Positions 50,005-56,695 of a stretch of DNA of 64,000 bases are shown one piece after another (position 1 is the first letter of the stretch; the number at the start of each line of letters is the position of its first letter). The stretch covers positions 1 to 64,000 of the forward strand of contig NZ_JACHGV010000013.1 in the NCBI RefSeq assembly GCF_014202475.1, read 5' to 3'. The notes under the pieces are model-generated. The model was not told where the DNA came from, ran no database searches, and worked only from the letters and a program-made list of their open reading frames with translations. This stretch comes from Streptomyces paradoxus (GTDB taxonomy: Bacteria; Actinomycetota; Actinomycetes; Streptomycetales; Streptomycetaceae). The position numbers and the translations under genes are program-made.

Positions 50005-50191
50005 CCGGTCCGCCGCGCCTCGCCGCGTCACCGTCCAGCGCAAGGGCCCGCTGCTGATGGAGGGGCCGGTGGAGGTGGAGCTGGAGGACGGCTCCGTCGT
50101 GACCTCCGACCGCTTCCGCGTGGCCTTGTGCACCTGCCGCCGCAGCCGTCGCTACCCGTGGTGCGACACGAGCCACCGCGACCGGGCGTGA
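49985..50191 (+). CDS. CDGSH iron-sulfur domain protein
   Basis: A 68-residue protein whose C terminus contains CTCRRSRRYPWCDTSH. This matches exactly the CDGSH consensus C-x-C-x2-S-x3-P-x-C-D-x2-H that binds a labile 2Fe-2S cluster. Such proteins act in electron or cluster transfer. The GTG at 49985 overlaps the methyltransferase end by 20 nt, so the two are translationally coupled. It could supply electrons to the diiron-type enzyme two genes upstream (inference). Confidence 0.88.
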   Translation: MPNSPSDRSAAPRRVTVQRKGPLLMEGPVEVELEDGSVVTSDRFRVALCTCRRSRRYPWCDTSHRDRA

Positions 50192-50216
50192 GGCCCACCG
50201 GGCGCAGAAACGCCCA

Positions 50217-50253
50217 GGGGCCGGCGGGCGGCCCCACTCCGCCCGCCGGCCCC
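50217..50253 (+). terminator. Terminator after the CDGSH gene
   Basis: GGGGCCGGCGGGC and GCCCGCCGGCCCC pair over 13 bp around an 11-nt loop and are followed by a CTT run. It closes the diiron/methyltransferase/CDGSH transcription unit. Confidence 0.8.
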
Positions 50254-50357
50254 CTTGCACGAGATCGCGGCTTTCCGTGACAACGGCCCGGCTCCCCAGC
50301 CACGGCCCGCTGTGCTTCACGGATCCAGCGCGATCCCGGTCTGTGGGCCCAGCCCTC

Positions 50358-50792
50358 TCAGAAGGAGAAGACGCCCGTTCCATAGGCGTTCTTCATGCAG
50401 TCGTTGGAGAAGGTGCGCTCGTAGGAGACGCGCTTGCCCTGCCACACGCCGTCGACGGTGACCACCACCGGGTCGTACTGCTTGGTGCACATCACGCCGT
50501 CCCTGGCGGTCAGGGCGTCGAAGTCACCGCCGACGCCGCGCAGTTCCGCGCAGGCCGGTCCGGCCGCCGGGTGCGTGCCCGCGGGCGTCGGGGCACAGGT
50601 CAGGGTGACCGCGCGTTCCGGAGTCGCTGTGATCGCGCTCTCGCCGTGGCCCACCGTGAGGACGAGGGCCGACGGGGCGTAGAGCGCGGTGGGGGCCTGA
50701 CCCGGTTCGGCGAGCGCGGCCCCGGAGAGGGGTCCGCAGACGGCGGTGGCCGTCAGTCCGAAGGTCATGGCCCAGCGCGCGGGGGTCCGCAT
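50358..50792 (-). CDS. Subtilisin inhibitor-like (SSI family) protease inhibitor
   Basis: A 144-residue secreted inhibitor of the Streptomyces SSI family. The signal peptide covers residues 1-28 (WAMTFGLTATAVCGPLSGAALA). The mature part opens ALYAPSALVLTVGHGESA and has four conserved cysteines forming two disulfides. The reactive-site loop reads MCTKQYDP, giving Lys at P1, so trypsin-like enzymes are probable targets besides subtilisins. It ends NAYGTGVFSF as usual. ATG 50792 has GGAAGG at proper spacing; ATG 50801 would sit directly on it. Confidence 0.95.
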   Translation of the reverse strand: MRTPARWAMTFGLTATAVCGPLSGAALAEPGQAPTALYAPSALVLTVGHGESAITATPERAVTLTCAPTPAGTHPAAGPACAELRGVGGDFDALTARDGVMCTKQYDPVVVTVDGVWQGKRVSYERTFSNDCMKNAYGTGVFSF

Positions 50793-51118
50793 TGTGTGCA
50801 TCCTTCCGCATCGATTACAGGGTGTGCCGGCCCGTGCTCGATCGGTGCCCGGAGCGGCGAGCGCGAGTCTGCCGAGTCCGCAGCGGAAACACACATCGAC
50901 CCCACGGGTTTCAGTAACATTGCGTGTTGAATCAGTGGCGCGAAGTTACGGAATCGGCGCGAGTGAAGCCCGTAACTGCGCGGTTCCGGGGGTTACGAAG
51001 CGGCCAGATGGCTGATTTCCATGCGTTCGTTAATAGGCCTGAAACATTCCGATTCCGCTCTCGGCCGACTGCTTCGTGACCCCTTGTGTTCATGGAATGG
51101 CTGAGTAATCGTCATTAC
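50793..51118. other. 326-nt divergent intergenic region
   Basis: It separates the inhibitor gene (minus) and the hypothetical gene at 51119 (plus) and should hold both promoters. It is AT-richer than its surroundings around 50910-51115. No gene or strong palindrome was recognised. Confidence 0.5.
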
Positions 51119-51673
51119 ATGATTACGACAGAGCAGAGAGACAAGCTTCGCGGCTGGTTCGCAGGCCGCCTGCCCGACGACCTGTTCGAGGAGCTGACCG
51201 AGGTCACGGTCGACCGCGAGGAGATCACCGTGATCGGCCGCATCCCCGCACCCCGGCTGGCCGAGGACGCCCCGGCCGCCGAACGGGAGGCGGCCCTGGA
51301 GAGCCGGGCGCAGGAGTTCCGGGAGCGCACCCGCGAGGACCGGATGGCAGTGGCTCGCGAGGCCGAGCACCGGTTCCGCCGGAAGGTGTCCTGGGGCGTG
51401 GAGTGCGGCGGGCGGCGGACGCTCTTCACGCACGTGGCCGCGCCGGTCATGACGCGGCTGCGCCAGCCGGAGCGCCAGGTCCTCGACACCCTGATCGCCG
51501 GCGGCGTGGCCCGCAGCCGCAGTGACGCGCTGGCCTGGTGCGTACGCCTGGTCCAGCGTCACACCGACGACTGGCTGGCAGAGTTGCGCGACTCCCTGGA
51601 ACACGTGCAACGGGTCAGGTCCCAGGGCCCGGACACCGAGCCGGACCCCGAACCGCGGCCGGACGAGGAGTGA
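51119..51673 (+). CDS. Hypothetical protein with RHH-like C-terminal part
   Basis: A 184-residue, charged, mostly helical protein without signal or membrane segments. The C-terminal part (QVLDTLIAGGVARSRSDALAWCVRLV near 120-150) resembles the ribbon-helix-helix-like segment of small actinobacterial DNA-associated proteins. This resemblance is weak. ATG 51119 was chosen as the start, but only a poor ribosome binding site is visible. I do not recognise a named family. Confidence 0.65.
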   Translation: MITTEQRDKLRGWFAGRLPDDLFEELTEVTVDREEITVIGRIPAPRLAEDAPAAEREAALESRAQEFRERTREDRMAVAREAEHRFRRKVSWGVECGGRRTLFTHVAAPVMTRLRQPERQVLDTLIAGGVARSRSDALAWCVRLVQRHTDDWLAELRDSLEHVQRVRSQGPDTEPDPEPRPDEE

Positions 51674-51781
51674 CCCTTTGCCGGACCCCGTCCGCCCCCG
51701 CTCCACCGGAGCGCATACCGCTCGGTATCGTCGCCCGCACGGCACGGTCTCGACGAGGAGACGACGAGAGGCGGGCGTACG

Positions 51782-52951
51782 GTGGGCAAGCACTGGGCGG
51801 ACTTCCAGTACGAGATCTATCTGAACGGGATGTCGGGCGCCGTACCGCGCCTGCCCACCGATCTGACCCGGCTGGAGGAGCTCACCGAGCAGCGGCTCGG
51901 GCCCGGCCCGGTCGGCTACGTGGCGGGCAGCGCGGGCGACGGCAGCACGGCCCGCGCCAACCGGGCGGCCCTGGAGCGCCGCCGGATCGTGCCGCGCATG
52001 CTGCGGGACGTGCACGAGCGGGACCTGTCGGTCGAGGTGCTGGGCCGTGCCCTTCCCGCCCCCCTCGCGCTGGCACCGGTCGGCGTGCTGTCGATCATGC
52101 ACCCGGACGCCGAGCCCGCCGCGGGCCGGGCCGCCGCCTCGCAGGGCGTGCCGTACGTCCTGTCGTCCGCGTCCAGCACCCCCATGGAGCAGGTCGCCGA
52201 GGCCATGGGGGACGCCGAGCGCTGGTTCCAGCTGTACTGGCCGAAGGACCCGGAGGTGGCCCGCAGTTTCCTGAACCGGGCGAAGGCGGCCGGGTTCACC
52301 GCGCTGGTCGTCACCCTGGACACACCGCTGCTGTCGTGGCGGCCGCGCGATCTCGACCAGGCGTACCTGCCGTTCCTGCGCGGGGTCGGGACGGCCAACT
52401 ACTTCTCGGACCCGGCTTTCCAGGCGGGTCTGGCCAAGCCGGTGCACGAGGATCCGAACGCGGCCGTGATGCACTTCGTCGGCATGTTCTCCGACCCGGC
52501 CAAGAGCTGGCCCGACCTCGCGTTCCTGCGGGAGAACTGGGACGGCCCGATCGTCCTCAAGGGCGTCCTGCACCCGGACGACGCGCGGCTGGCCGCCGAC
52601 GCCGGCATGGACGGCGTGATCGTCTCCAACCACGGCGGCCGCCAGGTGGCCGGCTCCGTCGCCGCGGCCGACGCGCTTCCCCGTGTGGTGGAGGCCGCCG
52701 GTGACCGGCTCACCGTCCTGTTCGACAGCGGTGTCCGCACCGGTGACGACGTCTTCAAGGCCCTCGCCCTCGGCGCCCGCGCGGTCCTCGTCGGCCGCCC
52801 GTACGTCTACGGCCTCGGTCTCGACGGCCAGTCGGGCGTCGAGCACGTCATCCGCTGCCTGCTGGCCGAACTCGACCTCACCCTCGCCCTCTCGGGGCAC
52901 GCGACGCCGGGCACGGTCGGTCCGGCCGACCTCGTCGAGGACCCGGTCTGA
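51782..52951 (+). CDS. FMN-dependent alpha-hydroxy acid oxidase (lactate 2-monooxygenase-like)
   Basis: A 389-residue TIM-barrel flavoenzyme of the glycolate oxidase / lactate monooxygenase family. It has GPVGYVAGSAGDGSTARANR near residue 42 (the Tyr-containing loop), LAPVGVLSIMHPDAE and SSASSTPMEQVAEA. The catalytic segment VIVSNHGGRQVAGS (His near 286) and DSGVRTGDDVFKALALGA follow. The closest subgroup by motif is lactate 2-monooxygenase-like, which oxidises 2-hydroxy acids. The GTG at 51782 has GAGAGGCGGG upstream. Confidence 0.9.
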   Translation: MGKHWADFQYEIYLNGMSGAVPRLPTDLTRLEELTEQRLGPGPVGYVAGSAGDGSTARANRAALERRRIVPRMLRDVHERDLSVEVLGRALPAPLALAPVGVLSIMHPDAEPAAGRAAASQGVPYVLSSASSTPMEQVAEAMGDAERWFQLYWPKDPEVARSFLNRAKAAGFTALVVTLDTPLLSWRPRDLDQAYLPFLRGVGTANYFSDPAFQAGLAKPVHEDPNAAVMHFVGMFSDPAKSWPDLAFLRENWDGPIVLKGVLHPDDARLAADAGMDGVIVSNHGGRQVAGSVAAADALPRVVEAAGDRLTVLFDSGVRTGDDVFKALALGARAVLVGRPYVYGLGLDGQSGVEHVIRCLLAELDLTLALSGHATPGTVGPADLVEDPV

Positions 52952-52958
52952 CGGGGGT

Positions 52959-52988
52959 GGGCTGCGCCGCGTGCTCGCCGCGCAGCCC
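52959..52988. terminator. Convergent terminator
   Basis: GGGCTGCGC pairs with GCGCAGCCC around a 12-nt loop. It lies 8 nt after the oxidase stop and just before the end of the minus-strand sigma-like/lectin gene. Confidence 0.65.
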
Positions 52989-53011
52989 CGCTCGGGCCCC
53001 GGGGCCCGCCG

Positions 53012-54637
53012 TCAGGCGGTCCGGCCGTCGGTGAGGATCACCTGGCGGGCCGCCGGGTCGTCCTGCTCCTCGATCGACAGCGAGCCCTCCGCCGTCGGCA
53101 GGGGCTCCGGCCGCCAGCGCTGCGCGTCGGAGGAGCGGTCGCGCACCTTGACGACGAGGTCGGCGTCCGGGTCGTCGTCCGCCGGGGCGAGGGCGAGATG
53201 CTCGTCCCAGCGGGGCAGCAACTCCCCCTGCACGGTGCGGTCGTAGCGCACGTCGTCGCCCCGCTCGGCATCCTCGTCGGCGCAGCTGCCGAGGACGACG
53301 ACACCGGCGTCCTTGTGGGAGTCCAGACACAGCCCTGGATCGGCGACGCTGCGCAGCAGCCCGTCGTCCTCGTACGTCCACTGCTGCGTCCACACCGTCG
53401 AGCACTCCGCCAGCTTCGCGCCCGAGCCCTCCTTCGGCAGGCCCCGGATGTCGAGGCACAGGTCGGCGCCGGCGTTGCGCAGCCGTGTCACACCCGGCGC
53501 CGAGGGAAGCCCGGCGGTACCGGGTGGCGTCGCCGACGTCGGGCCCTTGCCGCCGGCGGCGCTGTTCGACCCGGCCGGGTCGGCCTCCCCGCCGTCGTAG
53601 GACGACGCGCTGATGATGAGCACCGTCGCCAGCACCCCGGCCGAGACCGCGCCGACGCCCGAGAGCAGCGCTCGTGAGGAGCGCAGCGCCTCCGGAACCC
53701 GGCGGGCGGGCACGGGAAGCCGGGACAGCAGACCGTGCCGCCCGCCGCCCCGCCGTCCGCCACCGCGCCGGCCGGAGCGAGCGCCCCGGCTTCCGTGCGA
53801 CGCGCGTCCCGGGCGCGAGTCGAGGTAGCGGCGGGCGCCCCAGCCGAGTACCGCCTCGGCGATCAACGGCCCCAGCGGGCCCTCGAAATGGCTCAGTTGT
53901 TCCGCCGCGCTCCGGCAGTAGCGGCACTCGTCGAGATGCTGCTGGACATCCGGCAGCAGCGCGCCGCCCCGGCGGATCGGGACGTCGAGGAGGCGGTTGT
54001 AGAAGCGGCAATCCTGGGTGGGCGCGAGTTCGCGATGGGCATGTACACAGCCTTCGCGGAATTTGTCCCGCGCCTGTTCGAGGGCCGCCGAGGCGATGTC
54101 GGCGTCCATGCCCAGCAGCCCGGCCGGGACGCTTAAGGGATCCGCCTCGACCTCGACATGCCACAGCAAACAGCGCGAGGCGGCGGGAAGCGCCTGGAAT
54201 GCCCGCTCCGCGAGGATGCGATTTTCGGGCGTCATGGACGTCGCGGCGCGCAGCCCGCGCCCTCCGGCCGGTTTCTGCAGCGCGGGCAGAACGGCCGATA
54301 TTCGATCGTCGCCGGCCCACTCGCGGATCGTGTCGCGCACGGTCACGAGAAGGGCCGGGCGCAGCGCGACGGCCGACTCGCCGAAGGCGAGGCGGTTGAG
54401 GGTCCGATGGAAGGCGGTTCCGGTCACCATCGCGGCGACCTGCGTCGACGAGGCCAGACAGATGACCGCGTAGTCGTGCACCGGCTGGTGGTGCCGCGCC
54501 ATCAGCAGCGCGACGGAATGGGCGGCGACCTCGCCCTCCGGGCTGCCTCTCAGCGGAGCGGCGAGTGATTCATCGGATTCCCCCGGATCCCCGCCGGGCG
54601 GGGGATACGGAGGTCGAGGGGGGTGGGGGGTGGGCAC
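53012..54637 (-). CDS. Sigma-like, zinc-finger, transmembrane and ricin-lectin fusion protein
   Basis: A 541-residue protein with an unusual order of parts. Residues 30-200 look like a degenerate ECF sigma (helix ALLMARHHQPVHDYAVICLA and an LP...LLWHVEVEADPLSVPAGLLG region-4-like part). Residues 225-255 hold an anti-sigma type zinc-finger motif (HLDECRYCRSAAEQL). After a basic stretch a transmembrane helix follows (about 327-346). The extracellular C terminus (370-500) is a ricin-type beta-trefoil with CLDIRG, QQWTYEDDGLLRS and CLDSHKD. This suggests a sensor linking an external sugar to transcription. The GTG at 54637 follows AAGGA. Confidence 0.8.
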   Translation of the reverse strand: MPTPHPPRPPYPPPGGDPGESDESLAAPLRGSPEGEVAAHSVALLMARHHQPVHDYAVICLASSTQVAAMVTGTAFHRTLNRLAFGESAVALRPALLVTVRDTIREWAGDDRISAVLPALQKPAGGRGLRAATSMTPENRILAERAFQALPAASRCLLWHVEVEADPLSVPAGLLGMDADIASAALEQARDKFREGCVHAHRELAPTQDCRFYNRLLDVPIRRGGALLPDVQQHLDECRYCRSAAEQLSHFEGPLGPLIAEAVLGWGARRYLDSRPGRASHGSRGARSGRRGGGRRGGGRHGLLSRLPVPARRVPEALRSSRALLSGVGAVSAGVLATVLIISASSYDGGEADPAGSNSAAGGKGPTSATPPGTAGLPSAPGVTRLRNAGADLCLDIRGLPKEGSGAKLAECSTVWTQQWTYEDDGLLRSVADPGLCLDSHKDAGVVVLGSCADEDAERGDDVRYDRTVQGELLPRWDEHLALAPADDDPDADLVVKVRDRSSDAQRWRPEPLPTAEGSLSIEEQDDPAARQVILTDGRTA

Positions 54638-54964
54638 TGAGATGGTTCCTTCCCACGCATGTGACACACAGAGGTCATGCCGCCGAAAAAGGAAGCCCGG
54701 TTGGTGCGTTCCTCTTTGGCGCGGCGCGGGAGGTGCGAATTCACCGACGGTGAATCGGACGCGGTCCACAAATCACGTGCGACACCCGGCCATTCCCCCC
54801 GCACGCGCGTTTCACTCTTCCACAACCCCCACACGGCCAACAAGGCGCCCGGACAACATCCCCGCCATTGACAGAAAGTCAGAAACGGGGAACGGATGTA
54901 CGCGGCTCGCACCCGTATTCGACATTTCCCTGCGGCCCGCGTGAATCGGGCACCGCATCCGTCC
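54638..54964. other. 327-nt gap upstream of the sigma-like/lectin gene
   Basis: Mostly the promoter region of the minus-strand fusion gene, plus the end of the toxin gene side. It has lower GC content than the neighbouring genes and one clear palindrome at 54739-54755. No gene is supported. Confidence 0.5.
54739..54755. promoter_or_regulatory. Palindrome ATTCACC-GAC-GGTGAAT
   Basis: A perfect 7-nt inverted repeat with a 3-nt spacer, about 100 nt upstream of the GTG start of the sigma-like/lectin gene. It may be an operator for that gene. The cognate regulator is unknown. Confidence 0.4.
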
Positions 54965-55342
54965 TCAGATCTGCCAGGAACGCAGCCGGTCCGCCGCGCC
55001 GTACACGTCGGTGGTACCGGACAGCAGGTCGCGGGCGAGGTCGACGAGGGCGCCGTAGGGCGGGTCGATACCGACGCCGCTGACGAACATGTACGCCACG
55101 GCGGTCGCACAGGCGAAGCGGGCGTTGGCCGAGGGCAGCGGCCGGAGCACGGTGATCGTGTGCAGCAGCGCGGCGGCCCGCCAGGCGGGGTCGGAGTTCA
55201 CCCCGAGGCGCGGCGGGTCGACGCGGTGCCGGGCGACGGCGGCGACCAGCGCGGAGAAGTCGTTGACGGTGGGCTGGTCCGGCAGGACCTCCTCATGGCG
55301 CTGAAGCAGCCAGGGCACGTCGATATGGATCACGGGCGCCAT
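54965..55342 (-). CDS. Fic/Doc-type toxin component
   Basis: A 125-residue Doc-like protein (IHIDVPWLLQRHEEVLP, LGVNSDPAWRAAALLHTITVLRPLPSANARFACATAVAYM). The family motif H-x-F-x-[DE]-[AG]-N-[GK]-R appears as R-P-L-P-S-A-N-A-R, so the catalytic His and Phe are not conserved. Canonical Fic chemistry (AMP or phosphate transfer) may therefore be lost or altered. It follows the antitoxin gene by 3 nt, the usual antitoxin-first layout. Confidence 0.8.
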   Translation of the reverse strand: MAPVIHIDVPWLLQRHEEVLPDQPTVNDFSALVAAVARHRVDPPRLGVNSDPAWRAAALLHTITVLRPLPSANARFACATAVAYMFVSGVGIDPPYGALVDLARDLLSGTTDVYGAADRLRSWQI

Positions 55343-55345
55343 GAG

Positions 55346-55591
55346 TCAGGCGGCCCGCCCTTCGCCCTTGGCGGGCGGTTCGTCGTCGGGGAACGCGGCG
55401 GCGAACTCGTCGGCGTGGGTGGAGAAGAACCGGCGGAAGGCCTCCGCGCCTTCCTGCAGGGCCCGGTGGCGGGCTATGTCGGCCGCGGCCGCCTCTCGCA
55501 CGAGCGCCTTCATGGACGTACCGCGCTCCTTGGCGATCTGCCTGAGGTCCTCAAGTTCGCGGTCGCTGAACTCCACGTTGAGAGCTGGCAT
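55346..55591 (-). CDS. RHH-type antitoxin of the Fic/Doc pair
   Basis: An 81-residue protein with a ribbon-helix-helix-like N terminus (ALNVEFSDRELEDLRQIAKERGTSMKALVREAA) and a flexible acidic C terminus that could cover the toxin's active site. Placement directly before the toxin gene suggests a type II antitoxin that also represses its own promoter. The start has no strong ribosome binding site but fits the protein. Confidence 0.82.
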   Translation of the reverse strand: MPALNVEFSDRELEDLRQIAKERGTSMKALVREAAAADIARHRALQEGAEAFRRFFSTHADEFAAAFPDDEPPAKGEGRAA

Positions 55592-55679
55592 GCCTTCACG
55601 GTACCGCTCGGGTACTGACTCGTAAATACCCCCAGGTCAGGGCATCCGCCTGAAGGTACCGAGGTGATGACCGGCGTGA

Positions 55680-55712
55680 GATGTGAGTCACATCGGGCCG
55701 TGCGATGTCACA
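55680..55712 (+). promoter_or_regulatory. Candidate ECF promoter motif and palindrome upstream of the sigma gene
   Basis: GATGTG-AGT-CACATC (55680-55694) is a 6-nt inverted repeat. Directly after it comes GATGTCACATT with TGTCACA at 55706-55712, which equals the -35 motif reported for ECF41 promoters. The matching CGTC at -10 distance was not found, so autoregulation is likely but not shown. Confidence 0.45.
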
Positions 55713-55765
55713 TTCCGGGGCCCTGTCCGGCTCGCAGTGGTGAGCGCGCCAGAGGAGGCCCCCGC

Positions 55766-56695
55766 ATGACCGAGAGCTCCGTACCCGGCACCGACACCCC
55801 GCTCGACGCGGCGACCGGGGTGTTCGTCGACCATCGTGAGCTGCTGTTCGGCGTCGTCTACAACATGCTCGGCAGTGTCGCCGACACCGAGGACGTCCTG
55901 CAGGAGACCTGGCTCTCCTGGACGGCCCGCGGCGGCGGCGCTCCCCTGGCCGGTGTCGACAACCCGCGCGCCTATCTCGTCCGGGTGGCCGTCAACCACG
56001 CGCTGCGCCGCCGTGCCGTGATCAGCCGCCGCCGGGAGACGTACGTGGGCCCGTGGCTGCCCGAGCCGCTGGTCGCCGACGACACCGGAACCGCCGAGGA
56101 CCCGGCCCTGCGTTCGGAGTCGGTGTCGCTGGCGATGCTGGTGGTCCTGGAGTCGCTGACACCGCTGGAAAGGGCGGTGTTCGTGCTGGGCGAGGTCTTC
56201 GGCTACCCGCATGCCGAGATCGCGGAGATCATCGACCGCTCCCCCGCCGCCGTACGGCAGTTGGCGCACCGGGCCCGGGAGCACGTGCACGCGCGGCGGC
56301 CGCGGTACGAGGCGCATCCGCGGGTGCGGCGGGAGGCGACCGAGCGGTTCGTACAGGCGGCGCTCGGCGGGGACATCGCCGAGCTGATGGAAGTCCTCGC
56401 ACCGGACGTCACGGCGTGGACGGACGCCGGCGGCAAGCGCCGGCGGGCGAGCCTGCGCCCGGTGCACGGCCGGGACAAGGTGACCCGTCTGCTCACGTCC
56501 GGCCGCGGCGGCCCGGACCGTCCCGTGTGGCGCTACCGGCGCGTCAACGGCGACGACGCGGCGGTGCTGTTCGACGGCGACGCGCCGTTCGCCGTGCTGG
56601 TCCTGGACCTCACCCCGGAGGGCGACCGGGTGCGCGGCATCTATGTGGTGGCCAATCCGGACAAGCTCGCCCACCTGTCCGGGGCGGCGGCGTGA
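55766..56695 (+). CDS. ECF41-like (SigJ-type) RNA polymerase sigma factor with SnoaL-like tail
   Basis: A 309-residue ECF sigma factor. Region 2 (about 20-90: DHRELLFGVVYNMLGSVADTEDVLQETW), region 4 (130-190: LTPLERAVFVLGEVFGYPHAEIAEII) and an NTF2/SnoaL-like domain (205-300: ATERFVQAALGGDIAELMEVLAPDV) define the ECF41/SigJ type, in which the tail modulates activity in place of an anti-sigma factor. ATG follows AGAGGAGG. The stop overlaps the cytochrome b start (GTGA). ECF41 genes usually sit beside redox enzymes, so the neighbour is a likely target. Confidence 0.93.
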   Translation: MTESSVPGTDTPLDAATGVFVDHRELLFGVVYNMLGSVADTEDVLQETWLSWTARGGGAPLAGVDNPRAYLVRVAVNHALRRRAVISRRRETYVGPWLPEPLVADDTGTAEDPALRSESVSLAMLVVLESLTPLERAVFVLGEVFGYPHAEIAEIIDRSPAAVRQLAHRAREHVHARRPRYEAHPRVRREATERFVQAALGGDIAELMEVLAPDVTAWTDAGGKRRRASLRPVHGRDKVTRLLTSGRGGPDRPVWRYRRVNGDDAAVLFDGDAPFAVLVLDLTPEGDRVRGIYVVANPDKLAHLSGAAA

